The notes beneath the pieces were generated by a model that had not been told where the DNA came from, did not search any database, and worked only from the letters and a program-made list of their open reading frames with translations. Position numbers and translations under genes: made by a program. Positions 53,501 through 64,000 of a stretch of DNA of 64,000 bases are shown piece by piece. Location of the stretch: the NCBI GenBank assembly GCA_917880885.1, contig OU862913.1, forward strand, positions 22,515,286-22,579,285, given 5' to 3'. The DNA is from Limnephilus marmoratus (Eukaryota > Arthropoda > Insecta > Trichoptera > Limnephilidae). Position 1 is the stretch's first letter. Every line of letters begins with the position of its first letter.

Positions 53501-55288
53501 GAGCCATTAACCAGCGGCCGAGAATTTAAATTTCGTCGAACGATGATCTTGCGGTCGTGCCTTTGCAACTGTGCAGGGCGGTTCCGATGAGAAAGATTAG
53601 TTATTTTCCATACCAGCATTTTAAAATAATAACTCAATATCGATTTTATTTCATTCACAATTTGCTTTGACCTACATTCAAAAGCGCATAAATTCGTGAT
53701 GATAAAACTGTTAAAATTATGTGATTATATGATTTGAAATGTCGTATAATACAATGTTTTGTCTGAAAATTTAACAAATCTGCCAACGACCTACGGTAAA
53801 ACCTTATTGTACTAAAAATAAACATATTTTCTAAAATTTAAAATATAGCTTCAATAGAAAGAAGAACAGTATTTCTATATCAATTTATATATTTTTTCTG
53901 GAAAAGGGCAATACGTCTTAAATTTGACTTAGAAATGACGTATTTCCGATTTTGTCTGGTTATTCATTCTTCTAGAATTTTTTTTCTTCGATTTTCGATA
54001 ATTTAGATATTCGAGAATATCTCATAAAAAGGATTTTTCAAAATTCGAATTATTTTAAAAGTTAAAGCAAATTTAGTTCCACCGGTTTTACGAAATCTAA
54101 ATAGAGCAAAACTTTATCCTCGTTTTTCTCAAAACTACTTTTTTCGAAACGTTTGTCACGAAATCTCAAGTTCTAATTGACCGATTTTTTTGAAATTTTC
54201 AGGATTTTTTAAAATATATCGTTCTTTGGTGGGAACCAACAAAAAAATAATTTTTACTATTTTAAAAACTCGGAAAGTTAAAAAATAACTTTTAGCAGCC
54301 GCGATTTTTCTCATTTTTCTTGGTTCCTACCATTGAGGTATATAATATCAATGATTCCTACCATAATGACATTTGTATTGATAAAGAATCTTTTTATTTT
54401 TCAAATTACTAGCTTAATTTTGCAAATTACTTAGCTCCTTTTTCCCCCTCTACTTCAACAGCGATTTTTTTTTTTATGAATTCTTAAAATATATGTAAAT
54501 AAATATAGGTACTATAAAAATATATGGCTATAATATTAATGTTCTTTTTAACGACCATAAAAAAACAACCGAAGTTTGGGCTTCTAGACTAGAATACCCA
54601 GACACAACGGGAAATACGTCATTTTTAAATCAAATTTTAGACGTATTGACTCTTTTCCACAAAAAATTATAAATTGATTTCGAAAGACTTTTCTTTTATC
54701 TAGTAAAGCTATGTTTTAATTTTTGAGAAAATATGTTTATTTTTAGTACAATAAGGTTTTACCGTAGGTCGTTGACAGATTGTTAAATTTTCAAACAAAA
54801 TTTTGTATTACACAACAAACATTTGAAATCATATAATCATGCAGTAAAATAAGTTATCTGGGAAAGCTATGTTTTAGAATTTTATTTTAATAAAATCATT
54901 TAAAAACGATCCGCGCACGTGTTTTTTTGATGAAAATACTTCAGTTTGTCTATTTATTTACGGTCTTACAAACTAATGTATTTCAGATTTTTTTTTACAT
55001 TTTTATTTTGTTTAGACATTATTGAAAAATTATAAATACCTACTTATGATAAAAAATAATAAGAATAATTACATAATTTTAATAGTTTTATCAGCACGCC
55101 TTTCGGCATTTTTGAATGTAGGTATACATTAAAGCAAAATTTTAATGAAATAAAATCGATATTGAGTTATTATTTTAAAAAGCTGGTACGGAGAATAATT
55201 CATCTTTCTCACTGGAACCGCCCTGTACGATCGTAAGAACATCTTTCGACGAAATATGAATTCTCGGCCGCTGGTTGGTTAATGGCCC
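53501..55288. mobile_element. TTAA-flanked inverted-repeat element, 1.8 kb
   Basis: TTAA lies on both sides (53497-53500, 55289-55292). The ends are GAGCCATTAACC and the inverse of GGGCCATTAACC, then AGCGGCCGAGAATT. Inverted similarity continues for well over 100 bp (GCACAGTTGC... to the CCGCCCTG and AGCTGGTACGGAG blocks). Target and termini suggest a piggyBac-type non-autonomous element. No coding frame. A right-hand fragment is at 14215 and end pieces are in the composite repeats at 4715 and 9535. Confidence 0.8.
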
Positions 55289-55606
55289 TTAAAGACAAGC
55301 TTTAATGCTAATATAGTTTGTATAACTTATACTTATGTTTAATGTATAATTTTTATTTTAATTTTCTGTAAAATATAATTTTTTATAATGTTTTTGATAC
55401 AATAAATAAATAGAATAGAATTGAAAATCTCGTAAAAATTTCTTTCGGCTTTTGATTCGCAATCCGACGGACGGGGGATCGAATCCCGGCGTTTGCAAAT
55501 ACATTTTATTTGATTAATTTGTTCTATTTCGCAATTAATTCATTTAAAATAATATGTAGTATATTTGCGGCAAGTTCCAGAGTGGTGGAAGATACTCTCT
55601 TTGATG

Positions 55607-55678
55607 GCCAACGTAGTCCAGCGGTAAGGCTTTTGATTCGCAATCCGAAGGACGCGGTATTTAATCCCGGCGTTTGCA
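55607..55678 (+). tRNA. tRNA-like unit 2 (CGC in anticodon position), damaged B box
   Basis: Starts GCCAACGTAGTCCAGCGG. A box TAGTCCAGCGG is perfect, but the B box reads GGTATTTAATCC and not GGATCGAATCC, so Pol III transcription is doubtful. It lacks a strong D stem. Confidence 0.45.
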
Positions 55679-55787
55679 AATACATTTTATTTGATTAATT
55701 TGTTCTATTTCGCAATTAATTCATTTAAAATAATATGTAGTGTATTTGCGGCACGTTCCAGAGTGGTGGAAGATACTCTTTTTGATG

Positions 55788-55859
55788 GCCAACGTAGTCC
55801 AGCGGTAAGGCTTTTGATTCGCAATCCGAAGGTCGCGGGATCGAATCCCGGCGTTTGCA
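55788..55859 (+). tRNA. tRNA-like unit 3 (CGC in anticodon position)
   Basis: A box TAGTCCAGCGG and B box GGATCGAATCC both match consensus. The acceptor stem (GCCAACG with CGTTTGC) pairs except one position. The anticodon stem has one mismatch and a loop TTCGCAA, giving CGC, an Ala anticodon. The D stem is weak. T-rich DNA follows as a possible Pol III terminator. Could be a real tRNA-Ala, a pseudogene, or a tRNA-derived repeat. Confidence 0.5.
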
Positions 55860-55965
55860 AATAAATTTTATTTGATTAATTTGTGTTATTTCACAATTAC
55901 TTCATTTAGAATAATATGTAGTATATTTGCGGCACGTTCCAGAGTGGAAGATACTCTCTTTGACA

Positions 55966-56037
55966 GCCAGCGTAGTCCAGCGGTAAAGTTTTTGATTCGC
56001 AATCCGAAGGTCGCGGGATCGAATCCCGGCGTTTGCA
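55966..56037 (+). tRNA. tRNA-like unit 4 (CGC in anticodon position)
   Basis: Same as unit 3 with GCCAGCG at the start, which pairs less well with CGTTTGC, and AAAG for AAGG after the D loop. Both internal promoter boxes are intact. Confidence 0.5.
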
Positions 56038-56045
56038 AATAAATT

Positions 56046-57432
56046 TTATTTGATTAATTTGTGTTATTTCACAATTAATTCATTTAAAATAATATTTGTA
56101 GGCACGTTCCAGAGTGGAAGACATTGCCTTGGTGTAAGACCACCATTCAGAAATGAAACGATGCTTGAAATGGCTTTATCCATGTTTTGTGACCAGATCT
56201 GAATAGCCAGGTATTTCCTCACCTTCCACTTGCCCACCTCCTTCCCCTCCTCTGTAAGTTCAGCCTCACCACATACCCCAATTGGGGATGCCATAGTCTC
56301 ACTGGCTCATAGTCTTACTGGCATAGTTTAAGTTAGTGCGATATAATGATGTGTAGAGAAGTCTAACACCAAATTTCAAGTAAATTGGTTTAGTAGAACT
56401 TGAGATATCGATAACACGCTATTTAGAGCAAAACTTTAAACGCTTCTATCAATGACATGTGTACATTTATGTATTTGAGCTTAAAAAGAAAAAAAAACGA
56501 TCTGAATAAGTGAAACCATTTGCATTCTAGATTGCGTCTTGAGATCAACATACAACAGTTGGCATTCCATACAAAACTGTTTCTTCAGGCTTATAAATAT
56601 TTTTTTCTGTAAAAATTCTACTTTCCTGCATTCTTGGCTATAAAGACTTTCTAGTTGAAGTCATAAGATGTTCGTTTTTTTCCATTTAAATTAAACCATG
56701 TGCCGTGATTTCGATAAATGGCATTCTATAACATTCTTCCACAAACAAACTTTAAAAGGCTGCCACAGGCTTAAAACATTTTCATTATCATAATCTCCAC
56801 CTTAAAAGATGCATATTAATATGACCAAAATTATTCCATCAATCGTCTACCTGAAGAAATCAGAAGCATTAATGATAAAACCCGAATACTGCTCTCTGTC
56901 AAGAGACATTTTAAAAATATTCATAAGAAAAAAAACTACCGTCACTTATTTAATCTTACAAATATCCTTAGTTTTCCATAACATTCATTCTTTTTTAAAA
57001 TACACACTATTATCAAAATAAATACAGCAGCACACATAATATATTTATGTACAATGAATTATTTAAGTAGGTACTAACTAATAACGTTTATGTATACTCC
57101 TCTTCCATACACAAGCAAATGCTTTCAATGGAAGGGTAGTAAAAACCTGAGATATAGAATTATCATGTAAATACCATGTAAAACATATTATTAAAAAAAA
57201 AATAATAACTCAACATTGATAGTTTTGTTGAATGCAACATTATTCCGGATTTAGTTAACAATCTCAACATTTTAAAGCATGTCTTTCAAAAAGTGTTTCT
57301 TCTAAAATAATAAAACTCGCACCGTCTACGAAAGAGCATATTATGAATTCTTTTAAGTATTATCTAAACGACTATAAAACATTTCAAATAAAAATGTCTT
57401 CTATAATTTATTTCCTTTTAATCTGACCCAAG
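56046..57432. other. intronic DNA with one repeat fragment
   Basis: Bases 56110-56310 match the inverted-repeat element at 15440-15830 (TGTTTTGTGACCAGATCTGAAT). The rest is AT-rich with no gene recognised. Confidence 0.45.
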
Positions 57433-57528
57433 GCCGGAACTCGGAGTCGGACTCGGAGCAGGAACCCGAACGCTTCCACCGCACCATGGAACGGCCCGCA
57501 GCAGGACCGTCTCAAGAATCGAAAAAAG
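57433..57528 (+). CDS. second coding exon of lipase-NACHT gene 2
   Basis: Acceptor ...TGACCCAAG (ends 57432) and donor AAAAAAG|GTATTT (57529). The 96 bases are strikingly GC-rich for the region. With the base carried from exon 1 they code an acidic, serine-rich linker (GRNSESDSEQEPERFHR) and end in phase 1. The base left over joins AT at 60611 to make Asp, the first residue before ISSGFC, exactly as gene 1's exon requires. No homologue was recognised upstream of gene 1. It may be a disordered N-terminal tail before the lipase domain. Confidence 0.6.
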
Positions 57529-57564
57529 GTATTTTTTTTCAGATATACCTATTGCGGTTTTAAT

Positions 57565-57576
57565 GAGATAAACGAA

Positions 57577-57611
<35 letters not shown>

Positions 57612-57640
57612 GTATATATATATATATGTATGTATGTAAA
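57565..57640. repeat. (TA)n and (TATG)n microsatellite
   Basis: Long ATATAT run interrupted by TGTA units. Confidence 0.95.
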
Positions 57641-57659
57641 AATCAATATTTGTTTTTTT

Positions 57660-57794
57660 GTTTGTTCGTACTTTATGCACTGCCATATCGTTCATCCGAT
57701 TATGGCGAAACTTTGGGGATTTGTTATTGCTTGATTGATTATAGGCTATATATAATGGTAAGCTCTGGCGTTATGAAATTTGTATAAATAAAAA
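57660..57794. repeat. dispersed repeat with ATTATGGCGAAACTTTGGGG
   Basis: Relative of the blocks at 3250 and 29330, including AAGCTCTGGCGTTATGAAATT. Confidence 0.55.
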
Positions 57795-58030
57795 CGTGTG
57801 AATTTGCAGGGGTGCCCGGGTTCATGGGGGGGAGGTTTGTCTAGGTCTTGGAGGCAGATGACCAGGACACACTGAACCCCAGATTCCTACCCACCCCTTA
57901 AACCCTTTTCCTTTCCAGAACTCTCCTCTCCTTCCTTTCCTTTAAAAAACCTCCACACAGCATCCCCAAAGATGACATAGGCCCTGAGAGAAATTATTTT
58001 CCTGAGGGCCTCCTGTGTGGATCACATGGA
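57795..58030 (+). mobile_element. SINE-like repeat, family S, internally deleted
   Basis: Sense copy with the same internal deletion as 40768-41110 (GGCGGATGACCAGGACACAC-type junction), hairpin 57980-58010. The shared deletion shows the two copies belong to one subfamily. Confidence 0.85.
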
Positions 58031-58244
58031 AAAAAAATTACCGCAAATTTTGTTTTTTAAGCTTTAATAATATGTGTTTTTAATATTTTATTTTCAAATA
58101 ATAGTGATTTATAAGCTCCCTTTAAGCAAATAATAGCTAAACCAGACTTTGTCAACGTTCCAGCAAACTTTCAACTGGTCGCAGGGTTTGCCTGGTCAAG
58201 AACTGTAGCGGGGTTTTGTTGTTTTGTTTGTGACGTCATAAAGG

Positions 58245-59000
58245 AGCGGTGCGGTGATGCGGGGTATGGACAGCGTCGAGCACTACTTCGTAGCAATGGA
58301 GTTGTACCGGGGGACGCACGGTGGTTTTTGTATGCGAGCCTTTTACCGAAACAGTGATTCTCTAGTCAGCGTTGAGCATTTTTATCGTGCAGAATATCAT
58401 TCTCGCAATGCTCTAAGTGACGAGAGCATTAGAAAATGGATTTGCATATTCAAAAATACCTGATCAACTGTGCGAAATCCAAACTCGGATCACCTGCGGT
58501 ATATTAGGGGTGAAGAAACGATCGAAGAAGTAAGGGCTTCGGTTGGCAAAAATCCATCGTTATCCATTTGCAAACAAAGTCTAGTTCTCAACATCAAAAA
58601 ATCGTCTTTGCAGTAAATTTTGAAGAAAGACTTACATCTTAAAGCCTATAAATCCAGGTGGTTCAAGAACTGAAGACATCGATTACGCTAATCGACTAAG
58701 ATTTGATAATAAAATGCTAGGGAGGTTCTCTAACTTTGAAAATATTCTGTTGTGACGAAGCCATTTTTCATTTAAACGGACACGTTAATGAGCAGAATTA
58801 TCGCTACTCGACTGAGGAGAATCCAAGACAGAAACATCAGCGACCACTCCAAAGCCCAACAGTTCATAATCTGTCCAATGTCTACTAAAGGCATCATCGG
58901 TCAGTATTTCCACGAAGACCAACGCGGGCGAGCTCTCACACCATTACTTTTTCAAAATAATTTCCGCGTTTTTACTAATCTCCGCTCAGGGTTAAAGTAG
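58245..59000 (+). pseudogene. Tc1/mariner-type transposase remnant
   Basis: N-terminal helix-turn-helix region FCMRAFYRNSDSL and SDESIRKWI (58254-58463). Then, after stops, EETIEEVRASVGKNPSLS and, at about 58750-58930, HLNGHVNEQNYRY, EENPRQKHQRPLQ and STKGIIGQYFHED, the first part of the catalytic domain. The C-terminal DDE part is missing. It is a different lineage from the element at 34758. Confidence 0.75.
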
Positions 59001-59714
59001 TGCCGTTACCGGGGGGCGTTATCTAGACACCATTATTTTTTCAAAATAATTTACAGTTCAGTATCTGTAAATAAAACATAAACAACCTATTTGATTATTT
59101 AAATATTTTATTTCATTCAACAATCAAACATCCAATACCCTTTTGGACACCTCGAAAGAATTAAAAAAATATATATATACCTATGCATAACATTAACATT
59201 TTTAAATGTGGTCATTAAAAAAAGTCTGCGGCTTTTTTGCGCAATTACGTCAAAAATTGTTTTTTCCCCTGCTCTTTTTCATCAGAAAATTAGCTTGTCG
59301 CAGTACTAAAAAGCATAAATTGTTTTTGAAATGATGTGTTTAATATCAAAATAATAACAATTCACTTAAAAGATAAATGTAATAAAAAGATTATTTGGTT
59401 TTTAATCAACCACTGTGCACCGGCGCGCTTTCCCGTGTTAGCAATCTTTTCGTCTCTTCTCGGCTCTTCCTGATTTTAGTTGAATTTTCTGGGAACTTAT
59501 CGTCTATTCTTGGCTCTTCTTGCTTATAACTGGATCTTTTCGCCTCTCTTTGGGTCGTCTTGCCTCTTCTTGCCTCTCCTTAAATCTTCTCGTCACTTCT
59601 TGAATCTTCTTGTCTCTTGTCTCTCCTGGGGCATTTTCATGTCTTATTGGTTCTTCTTGCTCCTTTTTGGATCTTCCTGCCTCTACATAAACCGTTCTGT
59701 TATTGACTCTTGAC
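59001..59714. other. unassigned intronic DNA
   Basis: No gene recognised. The TCTTG/CCTCTTCT-rich tract 59450-59690 is low complexity, and frames on both strands there are artefacts. Confidence 0.45.
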
Positions 59715-60345
59715 ATGGCCTACTACTAGTATTTATTATTGTTACTTAATGTGCACGCAGTTTTCCTTGGGCATCCCCGACTTAAAATTCGCAACAATTA
59801 TTCTCCTTACATTCCTTCTGCGTTCATTCGCTCTACATGTCCAAGCCGTATGAACGACCCTATCTTCATCTTATTCATTACGCTTACATCAGACTCACAT
59901 TCTACAGGGATCTCCCACATTTCTCGACCGATGTTACATAATATATTACCACACATATGCCTCAGGGTTTTCATTTCTACAGCATTCAGTATACTTTCAT
60001 CCTTCCTCTACCAGTTCCATGCCTCACTACTAGATATGAGGGTAGGTACCAACACTCTATTGTGGACTGCTGCTTCGCTTCTGTGGACAAATTTTTGTTA
60101 GCGCCAACCGCGCTAAGTCCCCTATTAATGGAGTTATCTGCATTTATCCTGCTTTCAATAACTCATTCAGCCTTCCCATCTCTTGTTAGCATACTTCCCA
60201 AATACTTGCTCCAAGTATTCATCATTCACAATTCACAACTACATATATTGCACACTTTTTCTTACTCTTTTGAACTTAGACTTTTAGACTTACATACATT
60301 CATCATTTATTTAGGTTTTAGGGTTTTAGACACACCTGAAAACTT
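59715..60345 (-). pseudogene. RTE-like LINE fragment, diverged
   Basis: Antisense to the C-terminal part of the LINE at 6496-9486 (compare 6655-7260): VGANK-, WNW-like and LRHMC-type segments with many shifts. About 630 bp, clearly older than the intact copy. Lies in the last intron of gene 2. Confidence 0.75.
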
Positions 60346-60610
60346 TTACAAGAGACTATATTGGGTATGAGGATTCTCTTCGCGTGCCTTTGGGGTGATA
60401 GGTCGCAGTGCGCTTCTTTCTTCCAACTGAGTCCATGTTTCGGACATCTTTACATGTCCATATGCCCTGAAGATGGTCACTTGCAGTCCGACACTTTGGC
60501 TCAAGAAGTAGATATTGTAATTGGTTAATTGCCCCAACAGTCCACAAAATTAAAAGTTCTTAATCTTTTTGAATCGGCAAATTAATAAAATAGCTTTTTC
60601 TGTGTTTCAG
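60346..60610. other. end of intron 2 of gene 2
   Basis: Shares ATAAAATAGCTT plus a T-rich tract and acceptor with the DNA before gene 1's exon (16025-16048), so the paralogy extends into the intron end. Confidence 0.6.
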
Positions 60611-63600
60611 ATATCTCCAGCGGCTTCTGTCTCAACATAAAGGTCGATCAAGAATTGATTTACAGCTCTACTGATTTGGAGGAAATCCTCAAATCATTCA
60701 CACCCATTGAAAATAATATCAAACTGACTTTGGAGCCGTATCCTTCTCCAAAAGTATTAGCTGCTTTTGCTAAACTGGCGTACGGTGATTGTCTGGGGAA
60801 ATTGGACCTACCAGTAGGATGGAAGCTGCTCGCTACGGCACAGAATAAATCCTCGACTAATGGATACTTCGGAAGTGCATTTTGGAACCCTACAGAACAG
60901 CAAGTTGTCTTAGCCCACCGAGGGACGAAACTTGATAATTTAGGAGCACTCTGGATTGACGGAAAAGGCATTTACTGTAACAAATATACCAGGCACATGA
61001 GTTCAGCTGTGACGTTTACGGATTACATCAAGAAGGTTATTCAAGAAACTAATAAACGACACGGGAGTCGATTCGTTCTATCCATAACAGGGCACTCCCT
61101 GGGAGGCTGGTTGGCCAGCGTCACCACTATGACCGTCAAATACCTTAAGCGATATGAAAATGGATTCATCATCTGCCCCATTGAAGGTATCCATGCGCAC
61201 ACTGTGACTTTTGACAGCCCGGGTGTCAAGAAAATGCTTGATAAGATACTCGATGATTACGATTTACGTTATGATTGTACCATGTACATCAAGGACTTGA
61301 ACATTACAACCTTCTTCGTCGCTGCAAATATGGTGAATTCCACAGGACATCAAGTGGGAGATGTATATCAGATATGTACTAAACGTGTTCCCAAAGTCTC
61401 TAGGGGGCCTAAGTTCAAGACCAATATAGATACACATAAGATAGACATTTTAATCAAAGCTTTAGAAGATGGGAAGGGTTTACGTAAAGTACGGGACTGG
61501 CCCGTGATAAAAAAGGAGCGCATAGATTACCACAAACAAATGAAATCCTCCAACTCTTATACATTGGATCATCAAAATCGGCAGAACACAGAGCAAGGTG
61601 AAATAAATGCTGGCAGTAGAACTCAGCACTCACCAAAAATACCATTATTACGATATAAAACAGAACCATGGCTGGGAGACACCTGTGACCTAGGGGTATT
61701 TTCCACAGAAGAGCTAAACTTTTTACAAAATTGGAGCTTTTTTCAATGCAATGCAATATTTAAAATGGCAGAAATCGATGAGTTCGTAAATCTGCATAAT
61801 CTTACAAAAATAGACATCCCTGAATTTCAGATAAATACTAGAATTACTTGTAAAACAAAGGAACAGCTGGAAACCTTAATCAGACTAACCAAACAACTGA
61901 TGCGCTGGTTTTCTGACAAGATTATGGAAGCTCTGGATAAACAGAACGAGAGTATAAAGTCAGCCCCCTTATACAGGGCTGGCCAGGCATACCTCAGCCA
62001 CTTATCCAAAATCATGGACTGCGAAGATACCCTGGGGATAGAGTCATTTTTAAAATCAAATCAACGTGTTCTACAATTTCAAACACGCTATGGATATTTC
62101 GAAACTGCCAGAGTGTGTAATATATTGTCTAGGATACGAAACATTGATTTGGATACAATGTATTTGAATCAAAACTGTAAAACCGTTTTAGGTTGGAACC
62201 AAATGGCTGATACGGCGAAGGATGTAGATTTCGAAGGATTAAACCGGACCAATGTTACCAATAATAATCTGCTCATTATTAATTTTGAATCGACATCAAA
62301 TAACTTAAATTCAAACGATCGTCGTCTATTGAAAATAATATTGAATAATTTATTACAGTTCAGCCACAAGAAGCTTGTAATTATTCAATCACATCCAGTT
62401 GATGCAAACATTTTTTCGGAATGCAAACTTCCCTTTGAAACAAAGGTTTTGGAAAAATTTGAATTAAATGACCTAACTCTTTCATCTAGAACTGAGATAT
62501 TTGCAAGAGACGCAATTATAATAGGCGAAGAAACGCTAAGCCTTGCTGTTTTACTGGGCGATGACTGTTATTCAAATGATGAAACGATTCGAAACAGAAT
62601 TAATCGAATAATTTCTCCAATTTTGAGAGAGCTCACGACGGATCACCAGTTTCAGGCCAAAATACAAAATACTCTTCTTAAAATTTGTGAATCAGATGCT
62701 TTGTATTCAAAAGTAAACACGCAAGTCAGCAAAGCGAAGCTCATGTCACTGCTGGAGAGGAGTGGGGCCGATGGACCACTGCTGGTCGTCATTAGCGATC
62801 CAGAAGAGCGGCTCAGCCGGGACTACTGGGGGGAGATGGCGGAGGCAGTGCAGGAGAGGATTTTAACCAGTAGGATAGATGGACGGGAACTCTTTCAGAA
62901 AAAGTGTTGCGAGAAACCAGATAAACTAATCTACTGGCTGAAATTATCGGCGGAAGGCCTCACACTGAGCGAGGTTTATAATAGCGGCGTTTATCTTCCT
63001 AGAATGTTCCACTGTTGCATAATTATTAAATCCATAGACGAACTCGTCCGTTACACGGGATCTCATGATTTATTTATATTCGAAAATGCAGATGATAAGA
63101 ATTCGTTTATAACTCCATTTAATTTATCCATGGAAGCTAAGGATTTGTTTGTATCAAGCGAACACTTCATTACGCATATTGCTTCTCAGGAATCAAGTAT
63201 GGAAAACAAGATGAAAGATGAAAAGTTAAACAAACATTACTTTCGAAATCTGGAAATTGAGGGAATCCCGCGTATGGTCTGGCAATACTCCCACGGCTCT
63301 CTGGATGGCCTGCGCCGCTTAATTACCAGGGACTACAGCAACGCCATTGCGGAAGGTGACTTTTGCAACTTGAAAAAGAGGGTGACCGTTATTGCTGATG
63401 ACCCTGGAGTGGGAAAGACCACCAGCCTGACGCGCATGTCTGAGTTTATCCGAGACTCTTGGGTGTTGAGAATCAACCTAAATCATTTGGCTATTGCAGA
63501 ACTGCCCCAAATACTAGACCTGCCATCGGTTGTCAAATGTTTGATACACTCGTCAGGTTTATCTACCGATGATGGATTGGCGCGTAATCTACTTCAACAT

Positions 63601-64000
63601 TGCATGAAATCGATGAGCTCGATACAGGTTTATGTATTAGTCGACGCATTCGACGAGATAACTCAGGAAAAAAACAAGAAAAAAGTTATTGATCTCATGA
63701 TGTATTTAAAAAATTCCACTACTTGTAATTCAATCGTCACAACACGGGTGTATGCGCAAAAAGATCTCGAGAATTATTTGGTTGAATTTTCCACAGAAAT
63801 TAAAAGCATGACAGAAGATGAACAAGATGATTATTTGGTGAATTCCTGGCTTCCGCATCTAGCCTTGGAGTTCCCAGAATACGGAGAGCCGGAGAAGCGG
63901 AGGCTGCACAAGTTTTCCCGAGAGCTGCGAAAGGAGATGGTGGGAGTGCTGGGGGTAGACGTTGCGCGCTTTATGGGCATTCCACTTCAGATCCGTATGT
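60611..64000 (+). CDS. lipase-NACHT protein, main exon (gene 2), runs off window
   Basis: Follows acceptor CTGTGTTTCAG (ends 60610) in phase 1. I translated it from ISSGFCLNIKVDQEL past Walker B and compared the rest with gene 1; no stop or frameshift was found. Nucleophile elbow GHSLGGW is at 61090-61110, Walker A DPGVGKTT at 63400-63423, Walker B YVLVDAFDEI at 63631-63660. The ankyrin and membrane parts expected from gene 1 lie beyond 64000. The lipase part is clearly diverged from gene 1 (for instance AANMVNSTGHQVG for AVNPVNSTRKHVG), the linker at 61440-61690 very much so, while from about 61830 onward it is nearly identical. Codon-sized differences such as an extra Glu near 62803 keep frame, which supports selection for function. 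Confidence 0.87.

Larger units (their letters stand above)
55446..56045 (+). repeat. tandem array of ~180-bp tRNA-like units
   Basis: Three complete and one truncated unit, spacing 181 and 178 bp. Each has a tRNA-like part and a constant spacer (TTTTATTTGATTAATTTGT to GGCACGTTCCAGAGTGG). The array lies in intron 1 of gene 2. Confidence 0.9.

Noticed and set aside
56809..57021. 70-codon AT-rich frame in gene 2 intron 1
   Set aside because: Lys/Ile/Leu-rich composition expected by chance in AT-rich DNA; no domain or splice signals.
59450..59716. Frames on both strands through a CTTCTTGCCTCTTCT tract
   Set aside because: Low-complexity pyrimidine-rich DNA; charged repeats such as KERQEEARRPKE are artefacts.

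Overview
The window looks like nuclear DNA of an insect, probably a hemipteran, though no single-copy marker settles the species. Evidence: AT-rich sequence, spliceosomal introns with GT/AG borders, Pol III-type tRNA-like units, and dense animal transposons (RTE-like and Jockey/CR1-like LINEs, hAT, piggyBac, Tc1/mariner, Harbinger-like and Mutator-like short elements, an LTR element). No operons or bacterial gene organisation are present.

The only long intact host-type genes are two related loci. Locus 1 has a 5.1-kb exon (16049-21159) coding for a class-3-lipase-like domain, a NACHT NTPase, two ankyrin-like repeats and a C-terminal membrane region. Locus 2 is a paralogue in the same orientation. 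Its proposed exons are 48571-48580, 57433-57528 and 60611-64000, and the last runs off the window still open. Splice phases agree across all three exons. The 5' (lipase) parts of the two genes differ clearly while the 3' (linker and NACHT) parts are almost identical, which suggests gene conversion. The domain order is that of an NLR/STAND sensor with a lipase effector, unusual for insects, and is the most interesting content. A further short two-exon gene fragment of unknown identity may lie at 1378-2734.

Layout. 1-3.2 kb: end of an hAT-like element, the unknown exon pair and an AT-rich minisatellite. 3.2-9.95 kb: short SINE-like repeats and two copies of a composite repeat, one split by a 3-kb RTE-like LINE with a 9-bp target duplication. 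11.3-15.3 kb: a 2.4-kb piggyBac element at TTAA, nested in another repeat, and a fragment of a TTAA element. 16-21.7 kb: lipase-NACHT gene 1. 22.4-23.7 kb: a 45-bp minisatellite with 226-bp higher-order structure. 23.9-24.7 kb: hAT copy with exact 8-bp TSD. 25-34.5 kb: LINE and SINE fragments, a tRNA-Phe-like pseudogene, an LTR with a tRNA-Lys-type primer site. 34.8-40.3 kb: mariner remnant, hAT nested in hAT, palindromic short elements. 40.5-41.3 kb: SINE cluster. 42.4-46.6 kb: a 4.3-kb palindrome built of ~530-bp units. 46.6-60.5 kb: exons 1 and 2 of gene 2, with introns full of repeats, a 1.8-kb TTAA element and a tandem array of tRNA-like units. 60.6-64 kb: main exon of gene 2.

Most transposon coding regions are broken. 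The nested insertions and paralogous empty sites give a readable relative history. All family names rest on reading motifs by eye, without a database search.
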